The translations under genes and the position numbers were made by a program. Shown in pieces: positions 37,357-48,845 of a DNA stretch of 64,000 nt. Under the pieces are notes generated by a model, which did no database searches, was not told the DNA's origin, and saw only the letters and a list, made by a program, of their open reading frames with translations. Numbering within the stretch: the stretch's first letter is position 1; the number at the start of each line of letters is the position of its first letter. Origin of the DNA: Setaria digitata (taxonomy: Eukaryota > Nematoda > Chromadorea > Rhabditida > Setariidae); NCBI GenBank assembly GCA_003640385.1, contig RCAB01000064.1:124001-188000 (forward strand), given 5' to 3'.

Positions 37357-40300
37357 TGCTTGGTTAAAAATAACGTTAATTAGAGGTCTTCACCAGGTGC
37401 GTTTTGTCTAAATGATATCAGAAGGTGCTTATTTATAGATTGCAGCTGCCCTTTTAATTCGTTCATCTTTCGCCTCCCTTTTACCGCACATTCAAGTTCT
37501 CTTGCTCATCTTCCCATTGCCTTTGTCATCGTTATGACGACACCATGAGGGGCGGAGAAATTTAATGGAAATTTCGGGAAAAATGAGACTTCGAATAGAA
37601 CAACGTTTCACTCAGTTGACCTTTGTTAGCTGCTAGGTTAGCTACCGTTCAGGCTGCAAAATGTTGGCAATTTTTCAATTTCATAATTATTTAGTTTAAA
37701 AATCTGATTGACCGGACATCTTGGAACATTTTCCTTTCTGGGAGCAGAATGACCGCTGCCATCGAGAAGTCCTGTCAGTGATCATAACTCTCGAACGGAG
37801 CTCATAATTGTGGAGAAAAAAAAACAGAACAATTGTTCATTTAATATTCAAGTCCCATTAAGCTTATTTGCAGTAGTGATCAATTTATTCCTCACTTCAT
37901 ACTATTCAAAATTTTATTTCTAAGCTACGTTTAAATCAACTTTTTAATAGCTTTGAGATCAAAGTTTAACGATAATTTTAGACAGAAGAAAAATCCTTGG
38001 CAATGTTTTTGCAAATTCATCCATACGTCCCTTTGAACAATAAAACTATTTCAAATTACTTTTTTGGTCATTCTTCCTTGCCGACTACACAATTCTAGAC
38101 AAATATGCTGTCAGTGCTTTTCAGGTCATCTTAATTATCATGGTTCGTAAGTCAACTGTAGAGAAATTGCTATCAATTCAGTTTTTTACAAAGTTTGACC
38201 CTTCTTTAAAGAAGAATTGTTAAAGTGTGATAAATCATTATATGCCTAGTCCCTGATTATTGAAAATTAAAATTGATATCACAGATAGATAATATGACTG
38301 TAGTAAACTTAAATTTTAAAAACAAACAAATGGAATGATCGTTTCGTTAGGTGATTTTGTTACTTTTTTTTACAAATTTTCGATTTTTTTTTCCATTTAA
38401 TATATCTAACAGTTTTAACTGCAGATACTCTATTTTATAAAATTTTCCATTTTTTTTTTTACATTTTAAGATACATTTAATTCTTTAATTAAAACTGTTA
38501 ATGACCGAAAATTTTATTCGTAACTGAATATTAGCTAGTGAATTCAATCCTTCTACTTCGAAATAAATTTCACCAACAGCAATTCTTAACCGATTTACAG
38601 TCTCAATGCAATTTAAGTGCCTAACCTAGCCAAATATTATTTGAAATCATTAGGTAATTGTTTTTATCAAACCAAAATAAACAAAAAAAAAAAAAAAAAA
38701 AACAACCACAAACAATGAAATTGTTAAAATAGATGCCTTTTCGATTAAAAAATGTTTATAAAATTTCATGGAATTTTTAAGCTTTTTCTGCTATCGTTGC
38801 TAATAAAATTCTTTTATAGAAAAATCATTTTTTTTTTTTTTTAATTAAAATGTGCCACTTTTTAAGATGCAGTTGATTTACAAACGAGTGAAAATAGGAA
38901 AAAAGTGGAGCTGTTGCTTCTTATCCCAACTAAACTTTTGCAATAAATGACTGAATTTGTCTCTTGCCTGAGTACTGCACATATTTGCCTAATTAAAATC
39001 TTCCAATCTGAATGAAACTCAATGATTTTTCATGCATTGACTGAGAAAATGCATTACCTGTCAGAAAGGTAATATATACTTTAAACAAGACATTATGTCG
39101 AGCTCCAGTGATTCTTTTTTTTAATCAAGAAACTGGCCTACATGCAGTCTTCATGCTGTGAAAGAATGTGCCGACGTTCTTTATCACTTTGCTGTAATCA
39201 AAGAAGAAATCATACCTGCATGAATAAATTGCAGAATTTGATAAAAAGTGATGATATGTAATTTGGAAGAACGATAATTCATACTTGAAGCTAATCAACG
39301 TGTATGCAATAGAAACGTTGCAAGTTCTGTATCAGAAAAAGTATTAAATGGAACTTTGTTAAGGGACATCGAACAAACTACCGATCAGTGTTCATCATTC
39401 ATTTTTAGTGATTGCTCTCGCAGACTCGTTTACCATTTAAAGTTTTTCATTTCGTCTAACTTCGATATTTGTTGTAAACAAAGTGATTTGTTAGAGCTAC
39501 GTCATTCAACGCATTTTTAGGTGAATGCATATGCTGCTATCATTCAGTATCGCGAAGCACTACAAAAATGATGGACGCTTTGGGCATGTGAAAAATTTGA
39601 CTTTTTCTTTTCTCATTAGGTGAAGGAACAATAAAGTTAACTGAATTATCGTTTTCTCAATGTCAACGCATTTATCTGCCAACTTATTAATTACCTGTTG
39701 GCTTTAATCATTTGATTGCTCATTTACTTCTCTTATAGAGTTTTTTAATGATATCAGAACAACATTATATGAGTATAAAATCAAATATTTTGAATTGTTG
39801 AGAATAAAATGGTACCTGAAGATTCTTGTCTTGAATTGCAAGAGATCATCGTTGTGTCGCATTCTCAAAAAAATTTTGTAAAAATGTAAAAATTTGAAGA
39901 AAAATTAAATTTGCCTAACTAATAAGTAAATGTCGGTATAAACTTAGTAAGACAAACATTCTGAATGATAAGGTAGGCTAAGACTGTTATAAATCAACCC
40001 ATGAAGTTATGAATATTCTCATTGAAAACAAATTTTCTGCATACTTAGTCTCTAAGTCAGGTAAATACAACTATGCTTTACATCGATCTGGGCATTTACT
40101 ACTTTATGGTAATAGCTTTCGAATGAAAATTTATTTCTACATCTCTAATTTGTCTTTCTGTAAAATATAAAATTTTTAAATATTCGATATTTTAAAACAG
40201 CGCATTGTTAAATTCGTAATGGAGATCATTGAAGTTTCTTTTTTTTCACGTTCGATACTTTTCAAGGGAATCACTTTTTATGGTCACTTTGACATAAACT

Positions 40301-42853
40301 TTGAAGTTGAACGGATCTCATATCGTTCTTACTTAGTCCAAATATAAGCGTGTTGAAATAATTAATATTACTCTTATCTTAGTAAAATTGGACTTGACCG
40401 AATTTTAAAACGAAAGGACCAAAACAAAGGCAACAATTTCTGGGCGACAATTTTTTTTTTTTTTTATTCTCGAAATTTGCACGATTGAAGAAAAATTTCA
40501 AATAAATTTCATTCTCAAAAGAAAAAAGTTTTCGTTTATGCTCATACTCACCTGTCATATTTGCCAATAATTAACCGATCACTAAATTGAATATTTCATG
40601 TCTTATTCTGTTACACATTTTTCTGTTAATTTATTAAAATTACCGATTATTATGCACCGTTCACGATGAATATTAAGTGTCGGTTGACGACAGTTTAGAT
40701 TGTAAATGACTAATGCTGTTTACATCACATGTGTGAGTAGTCAACTTTAATTAATTAATGTATTACAACGAAGATGTATTACAACAATTAACAAGATGGG
40801 ACATTTTTATATTTTGTTGAATGAATAAAATTCAATTCACGTGCTATTACAGCAAAGGTCATATGTCATTTTAAATAAAAGTAATCTCTAAACAATTAGA
40901 TATTCCTAATTAAAGCTTCATCCAGAACTGTGCGGAATTTGGAATTTATTTTAGTGCACATTTAATTTCGGCATTATTTTGACAAAACTGAGCACAGTTC
41001 TTTTCTTATAGATGCACAGACAGATGTCAAAATTAAAAATCCAAAAAAAAGAAAGAAAAAAGTACAAAAAAATTTTGTTTAAAGTTCATCTTCGAAATGC
41101 AAGTAAACTGCATTGGAACGGCAATGTGTTGCTACCTGTCTTCTGGTCATTAATTTACAAATTTCATTCCTACGAGTATATTACATAACAAAAACGCATT
41201 GTATCGAACTTTTCATTAGTACACTTTTTGCAAAGAAAGGCACTTCATTAGAATTTTTATTTCCTCATTACTTATGAAAAAAGTTAATTGGAAAGCAGTC
41301 TGCAGCATGAGTCATCATGCGAAAGTTTTATAGCATTATTTATAAGTAAAAATTGTTTATAATTTGGCATTATTACCTATGAATCCGATAATGGTAATGA
41401 AAGTTTAATAAAAACTGTAAGCACTTTTTTGAAAGTTTAAGATTTTTAAAGGTAATAATGTGTAACGTTTTTAAAATGAAATTAATCACTATAGCACGAA
41501 GGTGTTGAATATTGTTCATGTTATTCTTCATGCTTTAATTGAAGTTTTTTTGTTTCAGAATAAAGCTTTGTTAAAATATGCGCACGATGAAATGATTAAT
41601 CTTACTCTTGTCTCAATAATATTGGACTGAACTGAGTTTTAAAATGGTAGTAAGGACCAAAAAAAGGTTTAGACAATTAAAGGAATGACCAATGATGTTG
41701 ACCTTCCATGCCAACTGGTCAGTTCATTTTTGAAAGATTTTTGATGTGTTAATAGATATTTGCATTATTTTTCGCAAGTATGGTATCACAATCTTTACAA
41801 TTTCAGTCTCGAAAGAGGCGATGTTACCGTTCTAAGCGAAAAAGGAGAATAGAGCGCACAAATTAAGATGGAATGAGATTTATAATTGTGAAAACTTATG
41901 GTCAACAATACGCCAGCGAAAAAATTTTTAAATGAAAGTATGAGGACTTTTTTAAAACGAGTTTTACCTTCCACAAAAATAATGAATGTTGTTTTACCTC
42001 TCACCAATTTTTTGGTGCAAAAAATCCTTTGTTCTTTAAAAAAATAAGCGAAGTGAACTTTCTTTCTCTCTTCTTACAAACGATGTCCTATTTTTAATCT
42101 TTCTTGAAATGTTTCTTTTTCTCTGAAATTTCTGAAATAGTAGTGTAATAAAAAGTATCATTAGGAGTCTTTTGGTTTTAGTTTCTTTCAACCCACCACT
42201 AATAATCACACAATGTCTTCTTCTAAACAAGCTAAAACTTTGAACTGCAGTGGAGGTTGACTTCGTCCTAATCATTTCCAAGTTTTGAACAGGCAGCTTT
42301 CCATTTTATTAAACAAGCCTCAAAAAGGTGATGAAATTGATTTAAAATCAAACATCTCAAAGATTCGAAGAGATTTTGTTCCACTTTCTCGGTATTCGTG
42401 GAAATCTAAAACAATCATTTGCAAATTTGCATTATAATTTGCATGCCGATTTCCTATGATGATACTTCAAAGCTAGTAAAATTGAAAAACAGTTTCACTG
42501 ACCACATCCAGTTCTCAGTTTTCTTGTAAATTCCGTATTCACTTCTAAACTTTTCAGTGGTATCGAGAACGAACAATTTTCTCGTGTAACAATATTAAAT
42601 GAATTATGGGGAAGAGTTTGAAGAGAAAATTCCTTTCAAATTTTTTTCGTGACATTCCAGGAACTATTGTCATCGAAACGGTCCTTTAATCTTTCCTCGT
42701 TCTCTAAAAGAATGCAACGAATGTTGCTGCGCACGGTAAAGGAATGCGGCTCTGTTCACCATTTTCATTAATTATCTGCTGAACTCGTAATTGCTACTGT
42801 TGTACACAGTAAGTGCATATATTCATACAACTTTAAGAGCAACCAAAAAGCAC
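37357..42853. other. Long gene-free AT-rich stretch (5.5 kb)
   Basis: No supported gene on either strand. Long A- and T-runs occur (about 38683-38702, 38829-38842, 40451-40465). A diverged direct repeat pair at about 40351-40439 and 41588-41678 is the only larger structure noticed. Confidence 0.45.
40351..41678. repeat. Pair of diverged direct repeats of about 90 bases
   Basis: Copy 1 (about 40351-40439) and copy 2 (about 41588-41678) share, in the same order, TTACTCTT, a TTGGACT...GA block, GTTTTAAAA or ATTTTAAAA, AAGGACCAAAA and ACAATT. Small gaps and substitutions separate these blocks. They are 1.2 kb apart in the same orientation, which suggests an old dispersed repeat. Confidence 0.5.
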
Positions 42854-43077
42854 TTAGTAATGATTTATGCACATAAGGACAGCAGAAAGTGCCAGAATAA
42901 AAGAGAATAATTGTTCAGCGGTTTTTTGCAACCAGCCATTCATGACAAAATGCTGATGAAGTCCGTTTTTCCAATCAACTTCTGAAAGCAATAAATTAGC
43001 CATTATTGAAAATAAGGTGTGGCACTTACAGAGCACCTCACCTTCCCCAAGTACAAAATCGGCAGTCTTGTTCCTTG
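42854..43077 (-). CDS. Small membrane protein, last two exons (unknown; weakly signal-peptidase SPC12-like)
   Basis: An exon ending GGGGAAG with donor GTGAGG near 43041 joins in phase 1 to an exon starting after TGCTTTCAG near 42983 and ending at TAA 42856-42854. The result reads NKTADFVLGEEVDWKNGLHQ, then NGWLQKTAEQLF and a hydrophobic helix FSFILALSAVLMCI. The QKTAEQLF-helix piece resembles the first helix of SPCS1 (GQKLAEQ...), but the second helix of that family is missing, so I do not assign it. The 5' end was not found. Confidence 0.3.
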
Positions 43078-43209
43078 TGAAATTTATATACAAAATATTG
43101 ATAAGCTAATGTTAGTATCAACGTGTTGGGAATTAACCTTACTGAAATAGTAACAATTCAGGGACTCAGTAAGCAAACAACAAGAAATTTTCACCACAGC
43201 TGAACTCTT

Positions 43210-43252
43210 AAGTTAAGCTAAAGGTAAGGTAAGTTAAGGTAAGTTAAGCTAA
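43210..43252 (+). repeat. Short tandem repeat of GGTAAGTTAA units
   Basis: Overlapping copies of GGTAAG and GTTAAG occur four to five times within about 43 bases. Each carries a perfect 5' splice-site core, GTAAG. Confidence 0.7.
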
Positions 43253-43478
43253 TTCACCTCACATTAGCAAAAGCAGCACAAACACCTGATCTATCAGTGC
43301 TGGCATTTCTGTGAAACGGGCTTGCTTACTTAGGTCAAAGTTTTGAGAAACGCACATACAACGGCAAAGTAATTGAAATAAAAGAAGTGAATCAATGGTA
43401 TTGAAAATTAACATTCCGCTAATAATACAAATTTACAAAATGGCCATTTAAAATAGAAGGTGATCAAGAGCTCACTTT

Positions 43479-44325
43479 TCAGGTGTTGTCTTCTTCAGCA
43501 AAAACTTGTGGTGGTAGTCCTCCTTCACTGGCATAAGGTATGATTATCGCTATATAACCTTGATTTTCAGGAGCTGATCGCATTAGATTAGGATTCTCTA
43601 GAAGCCGCTCATTAATTTCAATTAAAATGGCTTTAAGTCCAGCACGTAGTACATACTCGCTACCATCTTCACAATACACAATACAGAGCTTTGTATCCGG
43701 TAACAAAGCTAGTCCGCCCTGAATGAATCTTTTACTCATCATGACAATTTCAAGTTAATCTGCTTCAATATGCAAGAGATCAGGTGGGAATTCGTACCAA
43801 AGAAAATAAAGCACCTTTTTGCCTTTCCCGCTAACTTTCTGCTTACTTCGATCAATTCCCTTGTTTTTTTTCATATGCCAATCAATTCGTTTGATCGGCT
43901 TTCGCATTAATTCATGATTTTTGTACAACGTCACGACAACCACTCCGCTTGGATGTCGCAAATAGCACAAGTCGTTTCCATCACTTTTCAAAATATAGCG
44001 CTTGTAACTCCGATCTACCACAGACCGATAATCCGGTTGGACACTGGCATATTCTTCACAAGCCATCTGATCGCTTTTTAACAGATTCCCCTCTTCCTGA
44101 AGAACCTCACAACTTCTCAACCACATTATTTGAATATTCTAATTTATTATCTTTATTCCGTTCTACAATTACAAAGGCACCGTTAAGCGAATGACTCTTA
44201 AATTCCTGCTCCACAACAGAGAGAAAATGCCTATATTGATGGCCTTCATCTAAACTAGACATCCCGATCACGACAAAGTGGTAGCTTTTAAGCGGACTAG
44301 AAGAATGAATATAGCAGTTGTACAT
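43479..44325 (-). CDS. ABITRAM: ABITRAM (FAM206/Simiate) homologue with long N-terminus
   Basis: Three exons (44325-44173, 44096-43815, 43718-43479) join in phase 0 and encode 224 residues; human ABITRAM has 181. The conserved core is clear: [11 protein letters not shown] (VDRYF in relatives), [34 protein letters not shown] and [11 protein letters not shown]. The fold is related to the GCV_H/biotinyl hammerhead. In mammals the protein is nuclear and neuronal and affects actin assembly and transcription foci. The first exon adds about 50 residues absent from the family ([15 protein letters not shown]) and could instead be a separate small upstream cistron ending at TGA near 44107. TTTCTAG five bases before the ATG is a good trans-splice acceptor. 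The 76-base intron 1 is the weakest junction. Confidence 0.78.
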
Positions 44326-45602
44326 TAGCCTAGAAACAGATTAAACTGATGCTAGTACTGAAAACAAAAACGCAGCTACAACACAGCTACGTAATCAATT
44401 TTGGAAACGTTTAAATGAATAAGCCACCTGCCAGTTGTATTACCTAGACTTCTGATTTCATCACATTGTTAAAAACAATCCTAAATTATGGGAAAGCCTG
44501 ACTAAAAGATGAAAATTTTGAAGGAGATAACCAATTGAGCATGAATAATGACTTCGAAAAAATCTATTCTTCTTCCGCGAATAATGAAAAAACAATTTTT
44601 TACAGCAAATTCCTAATATTACTTTAGGGATAAAAGTACGGTTAAAACAAAAAATGTTAAATAATGGAAAACTGCTGTACTATAACTTCAACATAACAGA
44701 ACGAGAAATTTAAACCCATGACTGACATCTTCATTCTTTTTACTGAATTATTAAAATCCTCTAATATATAGAGCAGTGAACTAATTTCAATTATATGGCA
44801 CGATTGAAAATTTAAACTGTAAAATAAACAAAACTGTCGTTGAGAAGGTATCCATCTTGATCTTTCAATTCTTATCCGAAGTGAGAGTCAAAAAAATTGC
44901 ACTTATAAACAATCCTAATAAACCTAAAAAATTACTTTTGACAAAGTCAGTCATGCAAAACATTAAATCATGCCCTTAAAACAATGCATAGAATAAAACA
45001 TGAAAATGGTTAATACTCGGTTATAAATTTAAAAACATGCCATAAGTTTACGTAAATCATGGCGTAATTCTATGAAATTAAAATAAAACCAAGTTTAATT
45101 ATATTAGCAAAATATGCATCCTGCTGAACAATATGAGGCCATCAAATCCTGAGCAAAAGCACAGAAAAAAAGACTACACAAAATGCATACAATTATTTTC
45201 AGAACAGAAAATTGATTTTGAAACAAAGAAATGTGACCTATGCTACCAGCTACACATCTTACAGCTCATTTTACTAGTAATCCTATTCTAGAGTAGTACT
45301 AGTCTATATAAATGAACAAAAAGTTATGCTGAGCACAAATTCACCTTAAATGTTTCGAAAAATGAGAGAAAATGAGTAACACTGTCCAGTGTATCACTGG
45401 GATCCTGACTTTTTTCCACCACTTTTTTATCTATCTATTCTATATATAGATGGATAGATAAAAAAAATGCTATAATGATAAAACAGAACATCGAGTATGG
45501 AGTAGTACTGAGCATATAATATCTCTAAAAAAAGTTACGCATGAAACTCCAGGATGTATGACAACTTTAGAGATCAGAAGAAAAACAATCTAATGATCAC
45601 AA
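44326..45602. other. Intergenic between ANKRD13 and ABITRAM, with an AT palindrome
   Basis: No supported gene. It should hold the ANKRD13 3' UTR on the minus strand. A near-perfect palindrome lies at 45423-45466, about 140 bases past the ANKRD13 stop. Confidence 0.5.
45423..45466. repeat. AT-rich near-perfect palindrome (hairpin)
   Basis: The left arm TTTTTTATCTATCTATTC pairs with the right arm GATGGATAGATAAAAAA around a TATATATA centre, giving roughly 20 base pairs with one small mismatch. Either strand of RNA would form a strong hairpin. Confidence 0.75.
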
Positions 45603-48600
45603 CTAAAAGTCCGGGAAACGATTAGCATCTTCCCGATAACATTTCGGTACTTTAAACATTTTTGATGTCAGGTCGTTGCGAAACATGAATTTTTGGAATG
45701 TGACTTTCGCTGATATTGTCGGCAATATAGGAATTTCTAAAATGAAATAATAAACCACAAAGTACTACAAAATACTCGGGAAAAAAAAAACTAAATGAAT
45801 TAATTACGAAACGTATTTTGAAGATTGGAAAAATACTTGCCAACTCGGACTGGAAATCCAGGTGGCAGTCTCACTTTACAGAAACAACGAAGTTTATCGA
45901 AATGTTTGAAAGGTGCAACAATTTCAAGAATATCCAGTAAAACATCAACCGATAGAGGAAAATCTTCAGCCTAAAAAGTTTTCAATATTTTTCGGAAAAA
46001 AAAAAATTCAAAAACGCAAAATGTTGCACATTAGCCAGTAACTAATACTTGTTTCATCAACTCATGACTTACAAATTCATATTAAAAGCAAATAACTTTT
46101 GACCCTTCAGCTTTTTAATTTTTTAGAAAGTTTAAAAAACTGTAAAGCACCTATATGATGAAATTAGTGGTGGAAAAGGTTCATAAAACAAGCTTTTTCG
46201 GGAATGTACTAACATATTCACAAAATCATTTTTTTTAATTGCCGTATAGATGCTGCCAAGAAGGTGAGAAGAAAGGTTTAGAGAACTGTACAAAACATTG
46301 GATCATTCTGACATTACTTCTCGATCCTTACCATTGCAACAAGAGCTTTGAATTTCTTTGTGTTCTGCTTAAGAACTTGAGCACGTCCCAATGGAGGAGC
46401 AAAACCGGCAGCAGCATTAATGTATTCTTCCCATGTAGTAGAGATCCGCCGTGGCGGTGGTAAACTTTTTCGGTGCTGCAGGCTCTAAATTTAATATTGG
46501 CGTAACAACAAATACGATTCGATGTCGTAAGTAAATTTCAGTCAATCAGTACACTATCAATGTACAACACTCATTTTGCCCAATAAATTCACTAGAACTC
46601 TTACAGAAACCAGTAGAACTGCCATATAAAGACTTCATAATAATATGAATTGAACGCACGATGAATTCATCTTCTGTCATCAGAGATCCTAGTGCCAGAT
46701 TTTGCATAAATGCCTTGTTTTTCTTAATATCTTCTGTTGTCAAGTGCTCTCTCCTGCAGAATACAAACTGTTTTTAAAAAAATATGAAAAGCGAAAATTA
46801 TTCAAGCAAATTAAACCTCAAAAAATAACTGAATAATTCCACAACTTGAAGTCTTACTAAATGGATAGATCACTCAGTGGAATGAACGACAGGGAATAAC
46901 AAAATGTAGTCTACTCAAATGAACGATTTTTCAATAAGCAATGGTCAATCTTTCACGAAGCTTTAGAGAATATTTATGCAAAAACTGACCGTTTACGAGT
47001 AATTAGTGACATGCCTTCCACTGTATAATAAACAGCATTATAGTCACCTACTTGTTCCTACAAAATCGACTTTTACATAAGAAAAGGATTTAAAGAAAGT
47101 GGAGATAGTAATTTATAATTCAATTTAAAACTATAAGAACGAAAATTTGGAAAGAATTTACCATGATTAACTAAGTAAAAAAGAAAATACGGCTAACCAA
47201 TTTTTCGTGCTTAAAAATCCAGCCACTTATAGTCCTCACAAAAGTTATCGGCTTTGTAGATATTTGAGCACTTACGATATCAGAAGACATTAAAACATCA
47301 ATTTCTTCATCCAATTCTGCTTCTGATTCCTCTTTCCTTATACGCCGGAACACCTTATATACGCACTTATATATCTCATAAGAAGCTATGGAAAAATGAG
47401 CGAAGCAATACGTGCAACAAAACATGTAGAACATAGTCAGTAAATTTGTTTTAAAATTTTTCTGGAATTAAAAAGAACCTTAGCGTCATGATCTAAAATA
47501 AACAGTTGATCTTTTGCATGTTTCGAATCTGAGGTAAACAGAAAGGATATGTCGCCTCGTTCCCAAGTCCGATCATTAAAGTCGACCAGTGTGGTATCTA
47601 GCCTCAGACTTGTCCCACATTTATATATTTTACATACATCGGAAGGGAGCATCTTCGTGAGCAGAGGAACTGAAATTTTATAGTACGGGAAAAACAAGCA
47701 ACAAGTTGCTTGTTCTTCACAAGTGCTGTAATGAATTTCATAACTGCAACTAATACTAATTTGAAAGGCTTTATATGCTCAATTTCTACAATTTTATACC
47801 GAAAGACTGATAAATCCACAAACAAAATAAGGCTACTTGCAAGGAAGTAAAATTATCATGATCTACTACTTACGCCAGCTTTGAAAGTCCCATCTCAATT
47901 CCAAATAGAAATCACCAAACTCAGACAGCATCTTAAGCAAATGAGGTTTTCGAGCTGTCATATTTTCTCGAGACTGCGTTTTTAGCTTACGTAACATAGC
48001 AGTGACTGAAAATGAATAAAGAAAGAAAAAGTTGTTTGATCACTACTAATAGTTTAAAAAGGATTACGAAAGTTCAGGAACTACGGTCGAGATGTCTTTG
48101 AAAAAGATTGAAATCTTGTCATTTTTTTTTTTTTTTTTTTTTGTAGTTATTTTATATATGACTTCGTTTTTCAATCACATTTGACGATCATCACAAAAAA
48201 ATAGAATTAACCAGGTTTTCTAAAATGTTTGATGCAGAAAGACTAATACTAGGAAATCGTTGGAAACTGCAAGTATATTCTAGATTTCAACTCCTCATAC
48301 TATTTTTAAAAATTTACACTATAGATGAAACGAAAGTAACTTTCATTTGGTTAGCAATTAATTGGAAATAAATTTACTTATTTGTCTATCGCCATAGCTG
48401 ACTGCCTCCATTAAACTATTCCAACCGTCTTTATTTTTCGATTTCACCGGAGCATTATGAGCAAGCAGAAGCGTTGTTGCCTCTGGAAATGATGAAACTA
48501 GATTTCTATTCAAAAGGTGAGCATTTAGTATTCATTTGATAAAGAAGAGCTAGATTTCATAAACCTTTGTGTCCGAGCATGGTAGAGATGTGTAAAGCTG

Positions 48601-48845
48601 TATTGCCTTGTCGATCTTGCAGATGAAGATCTGCGCCTAAAGAATTGACCAAGTCAGAGTATTTTCAATTTAATATTAAGAATTTATAAAATGTTGAAAA
48701 ATCATGTTTGATAGGATTTGAAAGGAAGAAAAAAAAAACATTTGAATTGAAAGAAAGTAAGACCATTTTTGATAAGCTCCTCAATTAACTGTGTATCATT
48801 AAAGAATGCAGCACGATGTAAGGGATACAGTTCCACTTCTGTCAT
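45603..48845 (-). CDS. ANKRD13: ANKRD13-family protein (ankyrin repeats plus GPCR-chaperone domain)
   Basis: Eleven exons join in phase to 438 residues: 48845-48764, 48636-48565, 48482-48378, 48005-47874, 47669-47479, 47353-47198, 47057-46990, 46753-46660, 46484-46332, 45970-45841, 45736-45603. Ankyrin repeats occupy about 1-86 (YPLHRAAFFND, GADLHLQDRQGNTALH, NKDGWNSLMEAVSYGD). The rest is the ANKRD13 domain: GDFYLELRWDFQSW, KMLPSDVCKIYKCGTSLRLD, RTWERGDISFLF, SAQISTKPITFVRT, TWEEYINA, KVRLPPGFPVRVEIPIL. The protein ends soon after, without the ubiquitin-interacting motifs of ANKRD13A/B/D, as in the ER-resident GPCR chaperone ANKRD13C. The tenth intron has a GC donor (45840-45839). The exon 6 acceptor (ATATAAG) and exon 8 donor (GTGCGT) are the weaker sites. 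Confidence 0.93.

Noticed and set aside
45652..45735. Alternative ANKRD13 tail ending SQRPDIKNV
   Set aside because: It requires the GTATTT donor and has no resemblance to the family, whereas the GC donor restores conserved sequence. Kept only as a possible minor isoform.
46239..46463. Plus-strand frame opposite ANKRD13
   Set aside because: Antisense shadow of a verified exon.
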